64,000 nt of DNA, taken from NCBI GenBank assembly GCA_033961575.1, contig CM066735.1:34863501-34927500 (forward strand), in the 5' to 3' direction. Both the position numbers and the translations under genes were made by a program. Positions 24,240 through 34,908 of this stretch are shown here, in pieces. The notes under the pieces are model-generated. The model was given only the letters and a program-made list of their open reading frames with translations. It did no database searches and was not told the origin of the DNA. Origin of the DNA: Aselliscus stoliczkanus. Its lineage: Eukaryota; Chordata; Mammalia; Chiroptera; Hipposideridae. How positions within the stretch are numbered: the stretch's first letter is position 1; every line of letters begins with the position of its first letter.

Positions 24240-25880
24240 AAAAAAAATTCCCATCTTTCTACCATCAACTCCACCAACCTTCGTGCACCTGTAGAAAGTA
24301 TTCTTTGTCGGAGATTAACATAACAATGGAAAATTACTCCCTTTGCCCCAAGATCAATGTACTTGACAATTAGTTCCCACTCATAATCAAATTCTCTAAG
24401 ACTTTGATCTTGTGTTTTCTCTTCTGCATCAATTTTTTTTCATCTCCATTGGATCATTTTAATTAACATACAAACATACTTTAATATAAACATATTTAAA
24501 GCAGACTCCTCTGAACTCATATTTTTCTTCAGGTACTACTGCAATATTTTTCTCCTTTTCATAAGAAAAATTCCTAGAAAAAGTTGTCTATTGCTGTCTC
24601 TCAATTCTCACTTTCAGATTTTTCTTCAAACAGTTCCAATTTGGCTTTTATCTTTACCAGGAGTTCTAATGAGGGTTAGTATTGATGTCTGTTATTTAAA
24701 GTCAATGATCAATAATTTGTCTTAATCTAATGATCTTCAATAGCATTAAATATACAAGTAGTTTACCATAACTTCCTTAATTTAAATTTCTCCTTTGTGC
24801 TTCCATTACTTCTAGTTTATTCAGTTTTATTGTAAGACACTGGCCTTTCATTCTTGTCTCCTTTGCTCTATAAGAATTCTACACAAAAATATTGGAGAGA
24901 CCTAGGGTTCTATGTTCAACATCATGTTCTTATCTCTCACCATAGGTCTCCTAAATGACTGCATTTTTGCTATTGGGTTAAAATATTACCACCACATTGG
25001 TTATTGATATTAATATCGAGTATTATCGCAATCCACACATCTTCCCTGAGCTCCAGACTCACATATCACATTGCCTACATGATATGTCTATTTTGATATA
25101 TTATATCCCTCACAATATGATATGGAAAAAAATAAATGGATTTCCACTTCTCATTTCACTCCCCCCAAAATGCCCCATCTTGCTAAATAGCAACAACAAC
25201 AAAAAATTATCGTATTTTTAAAGGCAAAACTGCAGAAGTCATTCTTAATTTCCTTCTTTTCCTGACAACCCAAGTATAATATCTAATTCAACAACAACAA
25301 AAAATCTGTACACTGTCTGAATATTATGTATTTTATAATGATATATGTGTTAGAAAAATGGTGTTTTCACATCATATTCTCTTCTACATCCTTTGCTCAT
25401 GCCACCATCACTGCTTTACCTGGATTCTGCATAATTCTATAAACTAACCCTCTTGAACCCATTTGCTATTCCACATAGTAGCGAGGTTGATTTTCTTTTT
25501 TATGAGTCCAAGTCAGTTCTTGTTTTTTCTAGCTTGAAGAAGTTCTCTTTACTGTTTTTGCATCACAGTTATACAATTAAAATTCTTTGTGCATCTTTTG
25601 AAACTGTATAATACATAGTCTATGCGAATCCTTCTCATCTCAGCAACCCCCAAACTAACTTTGCAATTGCTACTCTTTCTGTGTAGAGTGCTCTTCTCAC
25701 ATATTCAGTTGACCATGGCCTTTTTCATGACCCTGGTTTCAAATAAAATGACAGCCTCATAGAGAGTCCTTCCCACTGACCTGCCCCTACTTCTCATTCT
25801 TTAACATGTTACCCAATTTTATCTTCCTTAGAGTAATTATTTGTGGACTAGAAATACATACTTGAGAGTCTTTTTAGAAA
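24240..25880 (+). mobile_element. long degraded LINE2 copy
   Basis: About 1.6 kb follows L2 ORF2 and the 3' region in order: CCCATCTTTCTACCATCAAC, ATCATTTTAATTAACATACA, a CTAGAAAAAGTTGTCTATTG block, and the reverse-transcriptase-region relic FPELQTHISHCLHDMSI at about 25042-25092. Then come GCTTTACCTGGATTCTGCAT, TCTCTTTACTGTTTTTGCAT and GTCCTTCCCACTGACCTG. The central polymerase-motif segment appears missing, frames are broken, and the copy is long dead. Confidence 0.75.
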
Positions 25881-25959
25881 ATTATATTCATGGGCAGAAT
25901 GCAATCCTAAGGGAAGAGTGTATAAAGGATTAAAAAAAAGTATTTGCCTCAGGTCATGA

Positions 25960-26480
25960 ATAAAGTCAACAATGCAGAGAAATTAGCTATCGAGTAGAAA
26001 GAAGAGATAAAGGATGTGGGAAAATCAGAAACTGTGGAGACATGGAAAAAACATCAAGAAGTTGAATGTAACTGTTGATGTTGAATGCCTCTGAGAAATC
26101 AAGTGAGTAGAATAATTTAAAATGTCAGTTGGATTTGAAGATACATAAAGGTTTTGTAACCTTATCAAGAAGTGTTATAATGGAGTTATATTGGTGGTAG
26201 TTATGTTGGAATGTATTGACCAGAGAGTGCGAAGCTGGGAAAGGCAGCAGTATACATGGAAAATACTTTTGAGGCATTTGTATATAAAGGGGAAAGCACG
26301 TTGGACTAAAAGCTGAGAGGATTATGATACAAGAGGTGAGGTTTTTTAAAAATTAGAACAGGACTTTTTACAAGAAGGTGGAGAAACACCAGTCTTGAAG
26401 TGACAAGGGTTATATTTACATAGTTTCCAAAATTTCTGGCAAGAGAAGAAACAACAATTGAGATGATGGTAAATCTATGC
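25960..26480 (-). mobile_element. degraded LINE2 copy, opposite orientation
   Basis: The top strand follows the L2 ORF2 reverse complement: GCCTCTGAGAAATCAAGTGA, GTCAGTTGGATTTGAAGATA, GTAACCTTATCAAGAAGTG, then GGAATGTATTGACCAGAGAG and TATATAAAGGGGAAAGCACG. It sits about 80 bp from the end of the sense L2 copy. Confidence 0.65.
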
Positions 26481-27214
26481 TCTCACTGAGTATACTGGCT
26501 TAGGTAAAGTAAGGAGGGGAGGGAAATCTTCAGAGAAGATGAGGATATGATGGGTTTACCAATCATAAACACAGAGTTCTAAAGGACTCAGGGAAGAGAA
26601 TACAAAGAGAAATGCAAGTGGGCTCAAGAATGTTTACATGTTCCTGGAATGATGGTCATGGAAGATTAGCAGGGAAGAGAACTTATGGAGAAGACACTTA
26701 TATTATTTTATGGAGAAGAGACCTATATTATTTTGGAAGTCTCTTTAAGAAATGAGAGCACATTGCCAAATATCGAAAGAAAAGTTTGGCTCAAGAGGTG
26801 GCTGACTCAGAAGCTGCAAAATCTACAGCCTACAGGAACCTCCTACGCTGGCCACATAGAAATATCAAGATCTATTATCTTGCACTATTTTTATCCACAC
26901 CAGCTTTAAAGCAAACTAAAGTGAATGATATGAAGAAGATCATATTTAGTTTGGTGCTATTGTGTACCAAAATATATGCATTTTCAGTAAAACAATTTAT
27001 AATTTTCCAATAGTAGATATGTCTATGATTCTTGGTTACTTGCTTCAGTATTGTTAATAATTTTTTTTCATTGAAATAAAATGATTTTGAAGGCATGTGA
27101 TTTTGGGGGGAGGATAGGGGATATAAGAGACTGATTCTCAGAAAAAAAAAGACACAGGAGAAGTTCTTTGAAATCAGGCAAATATATTAAATTGTACTTG
27201 CAATGAGCAAGTAA
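26481..27214. other. unassigned sequence
   Basis: No gene is recognised. Open frames at 26685-27013 carry no known domain. L2 may extend some way into the left part. Confidence 0.35.
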
Positions 27215-27320
27215 GCCAGTTATTATGATCTCTATGACATAGTTGAAGCAATTGAGGCTTACAACAGTTAAGAATGAATCAAACTCATAATTACCAAGTG
27301 ATAAAGACTAACTTTGAGCT
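27215..27320 (-). repeat. MIR-like fragment
   Basis: TTATTATGATCTCTATGACA, TTGAAGCAATTGAGGCTTAC, AACAGTTAAGAATGAATC and ACCAAGTGATAAAGACTAAC follow the MIR reverse-complement order, at low identity. Confidence 0.45.
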
Positions 27321-27900
27321 AATTTTTCATGAGTTTTCACCCAATGTACTTTTCTTCTACAGTATTCTGCTTCTTCATTGAAGCTTATTTTATGAGCCTG
27401 ATTATAACCTTTGCTGAGGGCAAAATTGCAGCCATCTGAACATCTGGTGCTTCTTTTCTGTTGCTCTCAGGTCTCTTTAAAGAGCTGGTAGCTAAAATGC
27501 TAATTTCAACTCTGACAATAATTAATCATCAGCAGAGATTTTCATAGTTACATTGTATAAGAATTTACTGCAGAACTAGATATATTTTTAAGTTAATTTT
27601 AATCAAAACAGCCATTTCACTGATTTTCAAAAACAAGAAAAGATTTTTTTATGGGAGTAGGAATGCCATTTTCAATTTATCTTTTTTTTTTTTTTTACAT
27701 GCCTAAGATCACATAGACATGCATTTGATGTTTTTAAGGTACTTTCTATCATGATAAAACACTAGATAACATAAAATGTAAAAAAAAAACAAACAAAAAA
27801 CACATTTTTAAAGAATCACCCATAATCCCACTATCCAAACTCAGTCTTAGTGTGTATGGCATTTTAGCATATTTCCTTAAGTCTTAATGTATTAATTTTT
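27321..27900. other. unassigned sequence with possible conserved element
   Basis: The 27420-27560 part is non-repetitive and contains GACAATAATTAATCATCAGC, a dense homeodomain-type motif. No gene is seen. Confidence 0.3.
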
Positions 27901-27904
27901 ACAC

Positions 27905-28030
27905 TCATACATTCTTGCCACAAATAGTTATTGGGCATCTAGTATGTGCCAGACATTGACTGAGGCCTAGACTTGGAGCCTGCAGAATGTAAAGACAGGC
28001 AAGGCCCCTATCTTCATTAAACCACTCCGC
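27905..28030 (-). repeat. LINE2 3'-end fragment
   Basis: The top strand reads TTATTGGGCATCTAGTATGT, GCCAGACATTGACTGAGGCC, then GACAGGCAAGGCCCCTATCT, the reverse-complement L2 terminus in order. Confidence 0.65.
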
Positions 28031-28574
28031 CTTACTATGTCACTCTGTCTCTCTGTCTCTTCAGTACAAAAAGACATGAATGTGAACATAGGAATATAGC
28101 TTAGAGTAGCTTTTTATTTCTTAGAATTATACTTTGAGTATTTTCTTATCTTTAAAAAATTCTTATGATGTCTTTGAAAATGGAATGCTCAAACCATAGG
28201 AGACCATTCACCTATCATTCGAGATTCAGATCCCAGTTTGTAATATTGTATTATCAATACAATAACTAAAATGTTTACATCTTTTCTTCATCACTTTTAT
28301 TATCATTAAAACATGCTCATTTTGTAAAATCTGAAAAATTTAGAAAATGAAACAAAAATAACAACTCATCCTACCATCTATAAATAATCATTGTTCATAA
28401 TTTGATGAAATTCCATCTCAGTTATTAACTTGCCGTAATGCCTTGTACTACATTTATATCCTACTGTTTTAATTAAAATTGTATCTAACACTTTTGATAT
28501 TTATTTCTAAATGGAATTCTAAAAAAAAAAAAAAATGTGGCTTTGCACATCTCAATAACTCCCGAACCTTTGAG
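28031..28574. other. unassigned AT-rich sequence
   Basis: No gene or nameable element is seen. Short A-runs only. Confidence 0.4.
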
Positions 28575-28579
28575 TGAAG

Positions 28580-28580
<1 letters not shown>

Positions 28581-28621
<41 letters not shown>

Positions 28622-28622
28622 T
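28581..28622. repeat. (TTA)n repeat grown from a SINE tail
   Basis: About fourteen TTA units join the target duplication and the 3' end of the antisense SINE that follows, so the tract occupies the place of the SINE's A-rich tail. Confidence 0.93.
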
Positions 28623-28718
28623 TGAGGGCAATGTCACTGGCCCTCATATGTGGGATCTGAACGGGGGCCGCTGACTTCCCAAACCAGTACTTAACCACTG
28701 TGCCACTCAGCCGGCCCA
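28589..28718 (-). mobile_element. tRNA-derived SINE, family A
   Basis: On the top strand the 3' body reads GAGGGCAATGTCACTGGCCC, then TCATATGTGGGATCTGAAC, and the copy ends GCCACTCAGCCGGCCC. The 14-bp duplication TGAAGTTTATTATT lies at 28575-28588 and 28719-28732. The tail has become a TTA microsatellite. Confidence 0.9.
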
Positions 28719-28910
28719 TGAAGTTTATTATTGATTCATTATTTTTGCATTATCTTTATTTGAAGTTCTTTGACTATTGTGAAGATGAAAAATAATTTTA
28801 TTAGCCAAAACCAGTTCCTTTTCTCTACATGTGTGTATGTATACAAATACATACACATATTCTTTTAGAGCTTTTTTGTTTTCCCCCAAACAATTTGTAA
28901 AAACTCAATG

Positions 28911-29085
28911 GTAGAAGAGGGTAAAGGGGGTCAAATACTTAGTAATGGAAGGAGAACTGACTCTAGGTGGTGAACACACAATGTGATATATAGATGATGT
29001 ATTACAGAATGGTACACTTGAAACCTATGTAATTTTACTAACCATTGTCACCCCAATAAATTTAATTAAAAGAAAGAAAAAAGAG
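28911..29085 (+). mobile_element. L1 3' end (CCCAATAAATTTAATT class)
   Basis: It begins AAGAGGGTAAAGGGGGTC. It contains GGAGAACTGACTCTAGGTGG, GTGATATATAGATGATGTAT and TACACTTGAAACCTATGTA, and ends CACCCCAATAAATTTAATTA plus an A-rich tail. A SINE is inserted at or in the tail, so the right-hand duplication cannot be placed. Confidence 0.88.
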
Positions 29086-29230
29086 GGTCGGCCGAGTGGC
29101 ACGGTGGTTGAGTGCTGGCTTGGGAAGCCGGCGGCCCCGGTTCGGGTCCCACATATGAGGGCCAGTGACACTGCCCTCAAAAAAAAAAAAAAAAAAGAAA
29201 GAAAGAAAGAAAGAAAGAAAAAAAGAAACA
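29086..29230 (+). mobile_element. tRNA-derived SINE, family A, in L1 tail
   Basis: GGTCGGCCGAGTGGCACGG, the hairpin arm around GCTGGCTTGGGAAGCC, GGTTCGGGTCCCACATATGA and ACACTGCCCTC are followed by an 18-A run and (GAAA)n. It is inserted in the A-rich tail of the preceding L1. GAAA-rich sequence on both sides makes the exact duplication ambiguous. Confidence 0.9.
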
Positions 29231-29680
29231 GTTCCACCCACAATAACATCGAGAAAAATAAAATTCAAAGAAATAAATTAAAAAATATATAAAAAGAAAA
29301 GTCAATCATGTAAGCAAATAGAGATACTGTCATGTAATTCCATTGTCAGCATAAAATATAATTTAGATTTCCTTTTGGATTTTGGGGGGATATGACATTA
29401 AAACTATGTGTACAAAATAATTTTAATTTTTTTAAATTTATTCACATTGACCATAAACAACATCTACATACTATATTACATCTCTACCTATATATTCTGT
29501 CTTCCCTGGCTGATATATGAATTTATGTTTTTGCTCCCTTTGTTGCCAATCACCTATAATCATGCAACTGATCCAATTACTTCTCAATTTTGTAAAATAT
29601 TCCTTTATAAAAGTTCTTTTTCTCTCATATATTCAAATCACTAGATTATTTCCATTAACATCCACAAGCTAAAATATCTT
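29231..29680. other. unassigned AT-rich sequence
   Basis: No gene or nameable element is seen. Confidence 0.4.
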
Positions 29681-30295
29681 CCTTCTTTAGAAATAATCCA
29701 TCTACCCCACATGTCTCTACTTCCTTTTATAGCAAAACTTTCTTAAGAGTGATTAATACAAATTATATTCCCTTTATATCCTTTTATTTTTTATTGGACC
29801 TTCTTCAAGTAGGCACTTTCCCCTGTAAAACAGCTCTTGTTAAGGCCACTGATGACATCATGTTGCCAAGTTGATGGTCATTTCTTAGACGCTAAATGAC
29901 TTTAGTTATCAGCTACACTAGATGAAGTTAGCCACAACTTTTTTCTTTTTTTTTTTTTAGCTGAGCCCTCCTGCCACCTGTTGGCAGCTCAACGGCAACT
30001 CAGCTTGGGCTGGCCTCGAATTGCTGTTGCTCAGAGCTCAGCTTGCACTCTTGAGTGAGCTCTTAACCAACTGAGCCATTCGGCCGGCCCTTAGCCACAA
30101 CTTTTTATTGAAATACTGCCTTCACTTGTTTTTAAGGGTTCTACTCTCTTTAGGTTTTTCATTTACATATATGAAAACTCACTCTTAGTCTCCCTGCTGA
30201 TTTCTTCTCACCATCCAGACCTATAAATTATAACATGTTTCAAGCCTAAATCCATGTGCATATCCTTTTTTATGGCTGCCTTTATTATTTAATTA
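29681..30295 (+). mobile_element. degraded LINE2, interrupted by a SINE
   Basis: L2 ORF2-region order is visible: CAGCTCTTGTTAAGGCCACT, GATGACATCATGTTGCCAAG, TTGATGGTCATTTCTTAG, then after the SINE TTATTGAAATACTGCCTTCA and CACTCTTAGTCTCCCTGCTG. All frames are broken. Confidence 0.65.
29944..30090 (-). mobile_element. tRNA-derived SINE, family B
   Basis: The copy reads as the reverse complement of GGGCCGGCCGAATGGCTCAG..TTGGTTAAGAGCTCACTC..CAGCAATTCGAGG, with a poly(A) tail shown as T on the top strand. A perfect 16-bp duplication, TTAGCCACAACTTTTT, lies at 29928-29943 and 30091-30106. The insertion splits an old L2. Confidence 0.92.
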
Positions 30296-30803
30296 TGTTT
30301 TTAATATATATTTTTTATTTTTCAATTACAGATGGTATACAATATTATATTTGTTTCGTGTGCACAACATGTGAGTAGTGATTAGACATTTATGTAATTT
30401 TGAAGTGATCACCCCAATAAGTCTAGTAACCATTTGACACCATACATATTTTTTATATTATTGACTATATTCCCTATTCTATACTTTACGTCCCCATGAC
30501 TATTTCATAACTACCAATATATTCTTTTATACTTCCTAATCTCTTCTCCTTTTTCACTCACTGCCCCAACTCTCCTCCCATTTGGTAACTGTCAACATGT
30601 TCTCAATATCTATGAGTTTGTTTCTGTTTTATTTGTTCATTTATTCTGTTTCTTAGATTCCACGAAGAAGTGAAATCATATAGTATTTGTCTTCTCTTCC
30701 TGGCTTATTTCACTTAGCATAATACCCTCTAGGTCCATCCTTGTTGTTGCAAATGGCAATATTTAATTTTTTATTTTTTTGTGGTGAAGTGACATTGTAT
30801 ATA

Positions 30804-31720
30804 TGAGGTCTGACAATGAAGCTTGCAAACTCCTCCTAGTAAGAATGCTACATCATTGCTGAATGTTTCTACAACCTTCAAAGTACTTCCCTTGGGAAGC
30901 TACGCACCCATGCCAGCACCTTGTCCACCCTTCAAAACAATTTTCGAACTCTTTTTCTGGAATTGCCATCAGAGCTTTGGTCGTATTACCCTTGATGTCC
31001 TGAATGTCATGAAAATGTCTCCTTTCAATATTTCCTTTATCTTCGGGTAAAGAAAGAAGTCACTGGGGCCAGATCAGGTAACTAGGGAGGGTGTACTAAT
31101 ACAGTTATTTGTTTACTGGCTAAAAGCTCCCTCACAGACAGTGTCATGATGCAAAAATTCTTTCAGGACCATTTTTATACACACCTTTCTCATGCCAAGA
31201 TTTCAGTTAAGATTTTCCTAACTGTTTCTCTATCGGCGTTTACTTGGTCTACTATGCTTCTCACAGTCAGCTGATGATTTTGATGTTCAATTCGACAAAT
31301 TTTTGCCATGTTTTCATCTGTTCTGCTTGTTACTAGGCACCCTGACCTCTTTTCATCAGTGACGCATTCTCTCCCCTCATAAAAACTTTTAATCCATTTG
31401 TACACTGTCATTTTCTTCATGGCATCATCCGCATAAACTTGGACTAACATGTCCCTGATTTCACTTTCACTCTTGCCAATTTTAACAGGAAATTTAATGT
31501 TTGTTCTTTGCTCTAATTCAATCTCAGACATTCTCGCGATGGCGCACAAAAACACACAACAATAATGAACACTACTCAGCAAGACACCACCACATATGGA
31601 CATCAACACAGCTGTGAAACACTGATACACCAAGGTTATGAAACCTTACTAAGCTGTTTGTACCGTGCTGCCAATGTAAGTGCACGGTGGCAAAATCGTG
31701 AACTTAATTGTTAGACCTGG
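30804..31720 (-). mobile_element. mariner DNA transposon, internally deleted
   Basis: Terminal inverted repeats are visible. The left end AGGTCTGACAATGAAGC pairs with the right end, whose reverse complement is AGGTCTAACAATTAAGT. TA dinucleotides flank the element at 30802-30803 and 31721-31722. It is 917 bp, shorter than the ~1.3 kb usual for the family. The transposase gene lies on the bottom strand and is defective. Mariner moves by cut-and-paste into TA targets. This copy could at most have been moved by a transposase supplied in trans. Confidence 0.9.
30865..31531 (-). pseudogene. mariner transposase pseudogene
   Basis: From the Met at 31531 the bottom strand reads an N-terminal mariner DNA-binding region: MSEIELEQRTNIKFPVKIGK, then MTVYKWIKSFYEGRECVTDE and VRSIVDQVNADRETVRKI. 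Near 31205 one base is lost, shifting the frame before the LGMRKV motif. Downstream the reading jumps to a C-terminal part with a HHD-type segment and SDFFLYPKIKEILKG. The central catalytic core, including the first catalytic aspartate region, is deleted. Several stops follow. The product cannot be an active transposase. Confidence 0.88.
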
Positions 31721-31795
31721 TATCTTTACGGATAAATGTTTTCAGATTTTTTGGGTATATAACCAGGAGAGGGATTGCTGGGTCATATAGTAAAT

Positions 31796-32065
31796 TTATT
31801 CTGAATGTTTTGAGGAACCTCCATATTGTTTCCTTAGCAACTGTGCCAATTTACATTCCCACCAGTGTACGAGGGTTTCTTTTTCTCCACAGCCTCTCCA
31901 ACACTTGTTATTATTTGTCTTGTTGGTAATAGCCATTCTAACAGGTGTGAGGTGGTAGTTCACTGTGGTTTTGATTTGCATTTCCCTAATAGCTTGTGAA
32001 GTTGAGCATCTTTTCATATATCTGTTGGCAGTTTGTTTGTCTTCTTGGGAGAAGTTTCTGTTCAT
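31796..32065 (-). pseudogene. L1 ORF2 C-terminal fragment, antisense
   Basis: An 89-codon frame contains [20 protein letters not shown] and [13 protein letters not shown]. It is paralogous to the same region of the L1 at 9782-10465. It ends early, after the WECKL motif, through decay. It belongs to the L1 copy split by mariner. Confidence 0.85.
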
Positions 32066-32120
32066 GTCCTGTGCCCATTTTTGAATTGGATTGTTTTTTC
32101 TTTTTGTTGTTGAGTTGTAG

Positions 32121-33735
32121 AAATGGCTCTTACAGCACTGTTTTCCATTAAATAAATGAAGAATGCATTAATAAAGCATAAATAAAACTATATTCTTCAA
32201 AAAATTTATTGAGAAGCACAAAATGGGAAACCAAAACATAACCCACTGATTTTTTCCATTAATTTCTAATATTTGTCGCAATTCTTTTTTTTTTTTTTTG
32301 AGTTAATGAATGAATCAATAAATTTAGGTAAGTCACTCATTTGGGTAAGTCACTCACTTCTTCCTTTGATGGCTGTTGCATTAAACTGAAAGTGGTGACT
32401 TTATTATCAAGCACCATTGTCATTATCACCATCATCTTTACCTTAGTATTCCTAAACTTTTCTGAAACATTACGTCTTAGACACTCTTTTCTTTACAGTT
32501 GATTTTGCAAGTAAACCATGCAGTTTTTGAAAGCACAACCAGGTCATTTAAAGCCACTACATAAAAGTAGGTTGTGAAGAACAAGAGTGCAATGAAAGTG
32601 GTCTTGGCAATTCAGTGAGAGCACTTTTGTGAATGGATCAACTTGGCCCAATGAAAGAATTCCTCGAGATTTCAGCCGACTCTGTCCTTGGTAATTCTCT
32701 GTGCAATGATACAGTGTGTACAACCTAATTATTTGAAGTGAGACTCAGAATCCATCCTAGATGTTTCTATAAGTCTATCATAATGGGTTAAACACAGGAT
32801 TTTTCAAATAATATTTTACAACATGTTGTAATAGTTTTAATATTTTAGTATTAAAAATTAGACATGCGCAGTAAACTTCCCATAATCTAAAAATAATTCA
32901 GTGTTGATTTGATTATCCTGGCACTTCTGATTATATGCTATTCACCTTGTCTAATTACTAAATATATCCGAAGCTGAATTAGTTTACAATAAAGCATTAG
33001 AATGTTAATTAATGTGAGACCTTTACAGTAGGTTTTGGAAATATATTTCACTGTATTTACCTCCTATTTTTGTTTAGTTTTTTATATCTTGAATATTGTC
33101 TTGAATATTTAAATATTATTTTTAAAAATGAATACATGCTTTGCAATAAGAATCAATTATTGAATACATGCATTGAACAATTAATTAGTTAATAAATCTC
33201 TTCGTTCTTCAGGATATGTAGAATTTTTTATAATTGAGTTTTAGGTGGTTTTCCAGATTGATAAGAAACACTACCTTTCGAAATGTCTGAGGCAGGCCAT
33301 CTCAGTGTATATACAGCAATTTTGAATCATAACAGGTCAAACTAAACGTATTTTGGTAATTGTTAAGTGATTTCTGATGTTTGTTTATGATTATCCTATA
33401 GCAGGTCTTGGAAATTATGACCAACATTTGTAATGTATAGCTAGAAGGTGTAGTAATTTCTATTCATTTATTTTGTACACCCCCCCGCTTCAAATATAGT
33501 AATGTGTTTTAACTGAGCAGCATGTATTCTAGATACTATCTATTGGCTCTAAGCATTCATTTATCGCCTAGCTCCAGTGGTGGGTTTGAATATCAAGAAG
33601 TGAGATTAGAAATATCTTTTCTCATTATAACACTTGATGACTCACTCACAAAATAATTGCTTATCAATCCCATTACTTTGGACAGTGCTGGTTTAGAGGT
33701 TTTGATTCTGAATGAAAAAAAACATATATACAAGG
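32121..33735. other. unassigned sequence
   Basis: No gene is seen. A short direct duplication of GGTAAGTCACTCA lies at 32327-32357. The 32860-33020 part is AT-rich with many TAATTA-type motifs. No element family is recognised. Confidence 0.35.
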
Positions 33736-33737
33736 GT

Positions 33738-34010
33738 GTACAACAGTGACATCTCAAAAATGGGCATTGAGATTGTTGCCAGTCGACATAGAATGGATTG
33801 CAGTATTGGCAAAGATAACTGATCCTGATTACCAGGAGAAATTAGAACTCTGCTACGCATTGAAACAAAGTGGGTTTGAAGTGCAAAGTATCATTTGGAT
33901 TGCTGCCTAGTACTTTCATATTTAGTGGTAAAACTTAATGGAAAATTATTATATACATTAGTGGCAGAGCCACTAAAGCCTTTAAAATTGGAAGTTTAAG
34001 TTATCCCTTC
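33738..34010 (+). mobile_element. ERVL-type internal relic (dUTPase/pol end)
   Basis: A short run of codons around 33815-33850 (ITDPDYQEKLEL) resembles the dUTPase-type domain at the end of pol in ERVL-class endogenous retroviruses. Flanking nucleotides keep the same order as that region. The fragment is broken by stops and frameshifts, has no attached LTR that I can recognise, and is long inactive. The call rests on one conserved block and on remembered family order. Confidence 0.5.
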
Positions 34011-34194
34011 AGTTAAAAAACTTAGGCCAGCTGGGAATTGAGCTGAGGACAAAGGGAGCATATCATGTCTTATGGGAAAGAAAGTTTGAATTTCTAACTA
34101 GGGCTTTAGGACCAGTTGCATATATACATGCATATATATATATTAACAATTCTTTTTTTTTTCTTCATCTTTTCCATATTGTTTTTCTATATTA

Positions 34195-34425
34195 CTATTT
34201 ATGTAAGGTGTTTTGCTGGGGGCATCAATAAGATTTCCACATGGAATGGATATCAACGAGAGGTTGATACACTAGCTAATAGATTTGGGTCTTAAGTTTT
34301 CAGGCAGAACGTAAGAATAATTGCTCCTAAGGAAAGGATAGTTGCATTATATGAGGTGAGAACATGTTTTTCATGCTAATGTTGTTTATAATGAGAGAAT
34401 CATAGGTTTCAATATTAGTGGAAAA
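34195..34425 (+). mobile_element. possible ERVL 3' internal relic
   Basis: GGCATCAATAAGATTTCCAC, ATCAACGAGAGGTTGATACA and GGAAAGGATAGTTGCATTAT follow the order I associate with the 3' internal part of ERVL/MaLR elements, downstream of the pol relic. It is non-coding and decayed. Confidence 0.4.
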
Positions 34426-34898
34426 TTGTATAAGGATATTGAGAAGCCAGAAGGAAATAGTAGACTATTGCAATTACAATTGCACCAATTTCTACTGAGT
34501 TTTGTGTTCACTTGCCCTCCTTTTGTAAGGACGTGGAATGCTAAAATTACATTTCTGTGCCTCCCTTGCCATTAAAGTCTGGATGAACTTAAATTCTACT
34601 CTTGAAATAAATGAAGACCAACCATATGGGAAAAGCAAAGGCTATTTACTCTGAGCTTTCTATATATAGTCAGTCACTGTCATTTACTTATTTGAGAGAC
34701 TCAAAAGCAGGCAGAGAAGTTGGAATGCCTTATAGTGGGAAAAAGGGAAGACTTCAGGTCTGCTCTAACTGGAGGCAGTACGCACAGGAAGCCAGAAGTG
34801 GGGTAACTGGAAGTAGTAGGGCATTCCATGTGATGGGTTACAGGTACATATGTGGCTTTCTCTGGTCAGTCCTAAGTTGGGAATGGGGACAAAAATTG
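34426..34898. other. unassigned sequence upstream of SINE
   Basis: The sequence is moderately GC-rich with no recognised family. The open frame running from 34611 into the SINE is not a gene, because its last third is SINE sequence. Confidence 0.35.
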
Positions 34899-34908
34899 GG
34901 GAAGTTGT

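Larger units (their letters stand above)
30305..32120 (-). mobile_element. antisense 5'-truncated L1, split by mariner
   Basis: The left part (30305-30803) is the L1 3' UTR and ORF2 end in reverse: ATTCCACGAAGAAGTGAAAT, CATATAGTATTTGTCTTCTC and GGCTTATTTCACTTAGCATA. The right part (31723-32120) continues into ORF2: GGATTGCTGGGTCATATAG, TTTACATTCCCACCAGTGTA and CATTTCCCTAATAGC. Some L1 sequence expected between the two parts seems to be missing. The copy is more diverged than the L1 at 9781. Confidence 0.85.

Noticed and set aside
29025..29292. Overlapping frames with F-rich or K-rich runs
   Set aside because: They cover the L1 tail, SINE and A-rich tail and have no coding meaning.
31532..31633. 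N-terminal extension of the mariner frame
   Set aside because: These residues precede the family's usual start and come from the 5' untranslated part of the transposon.
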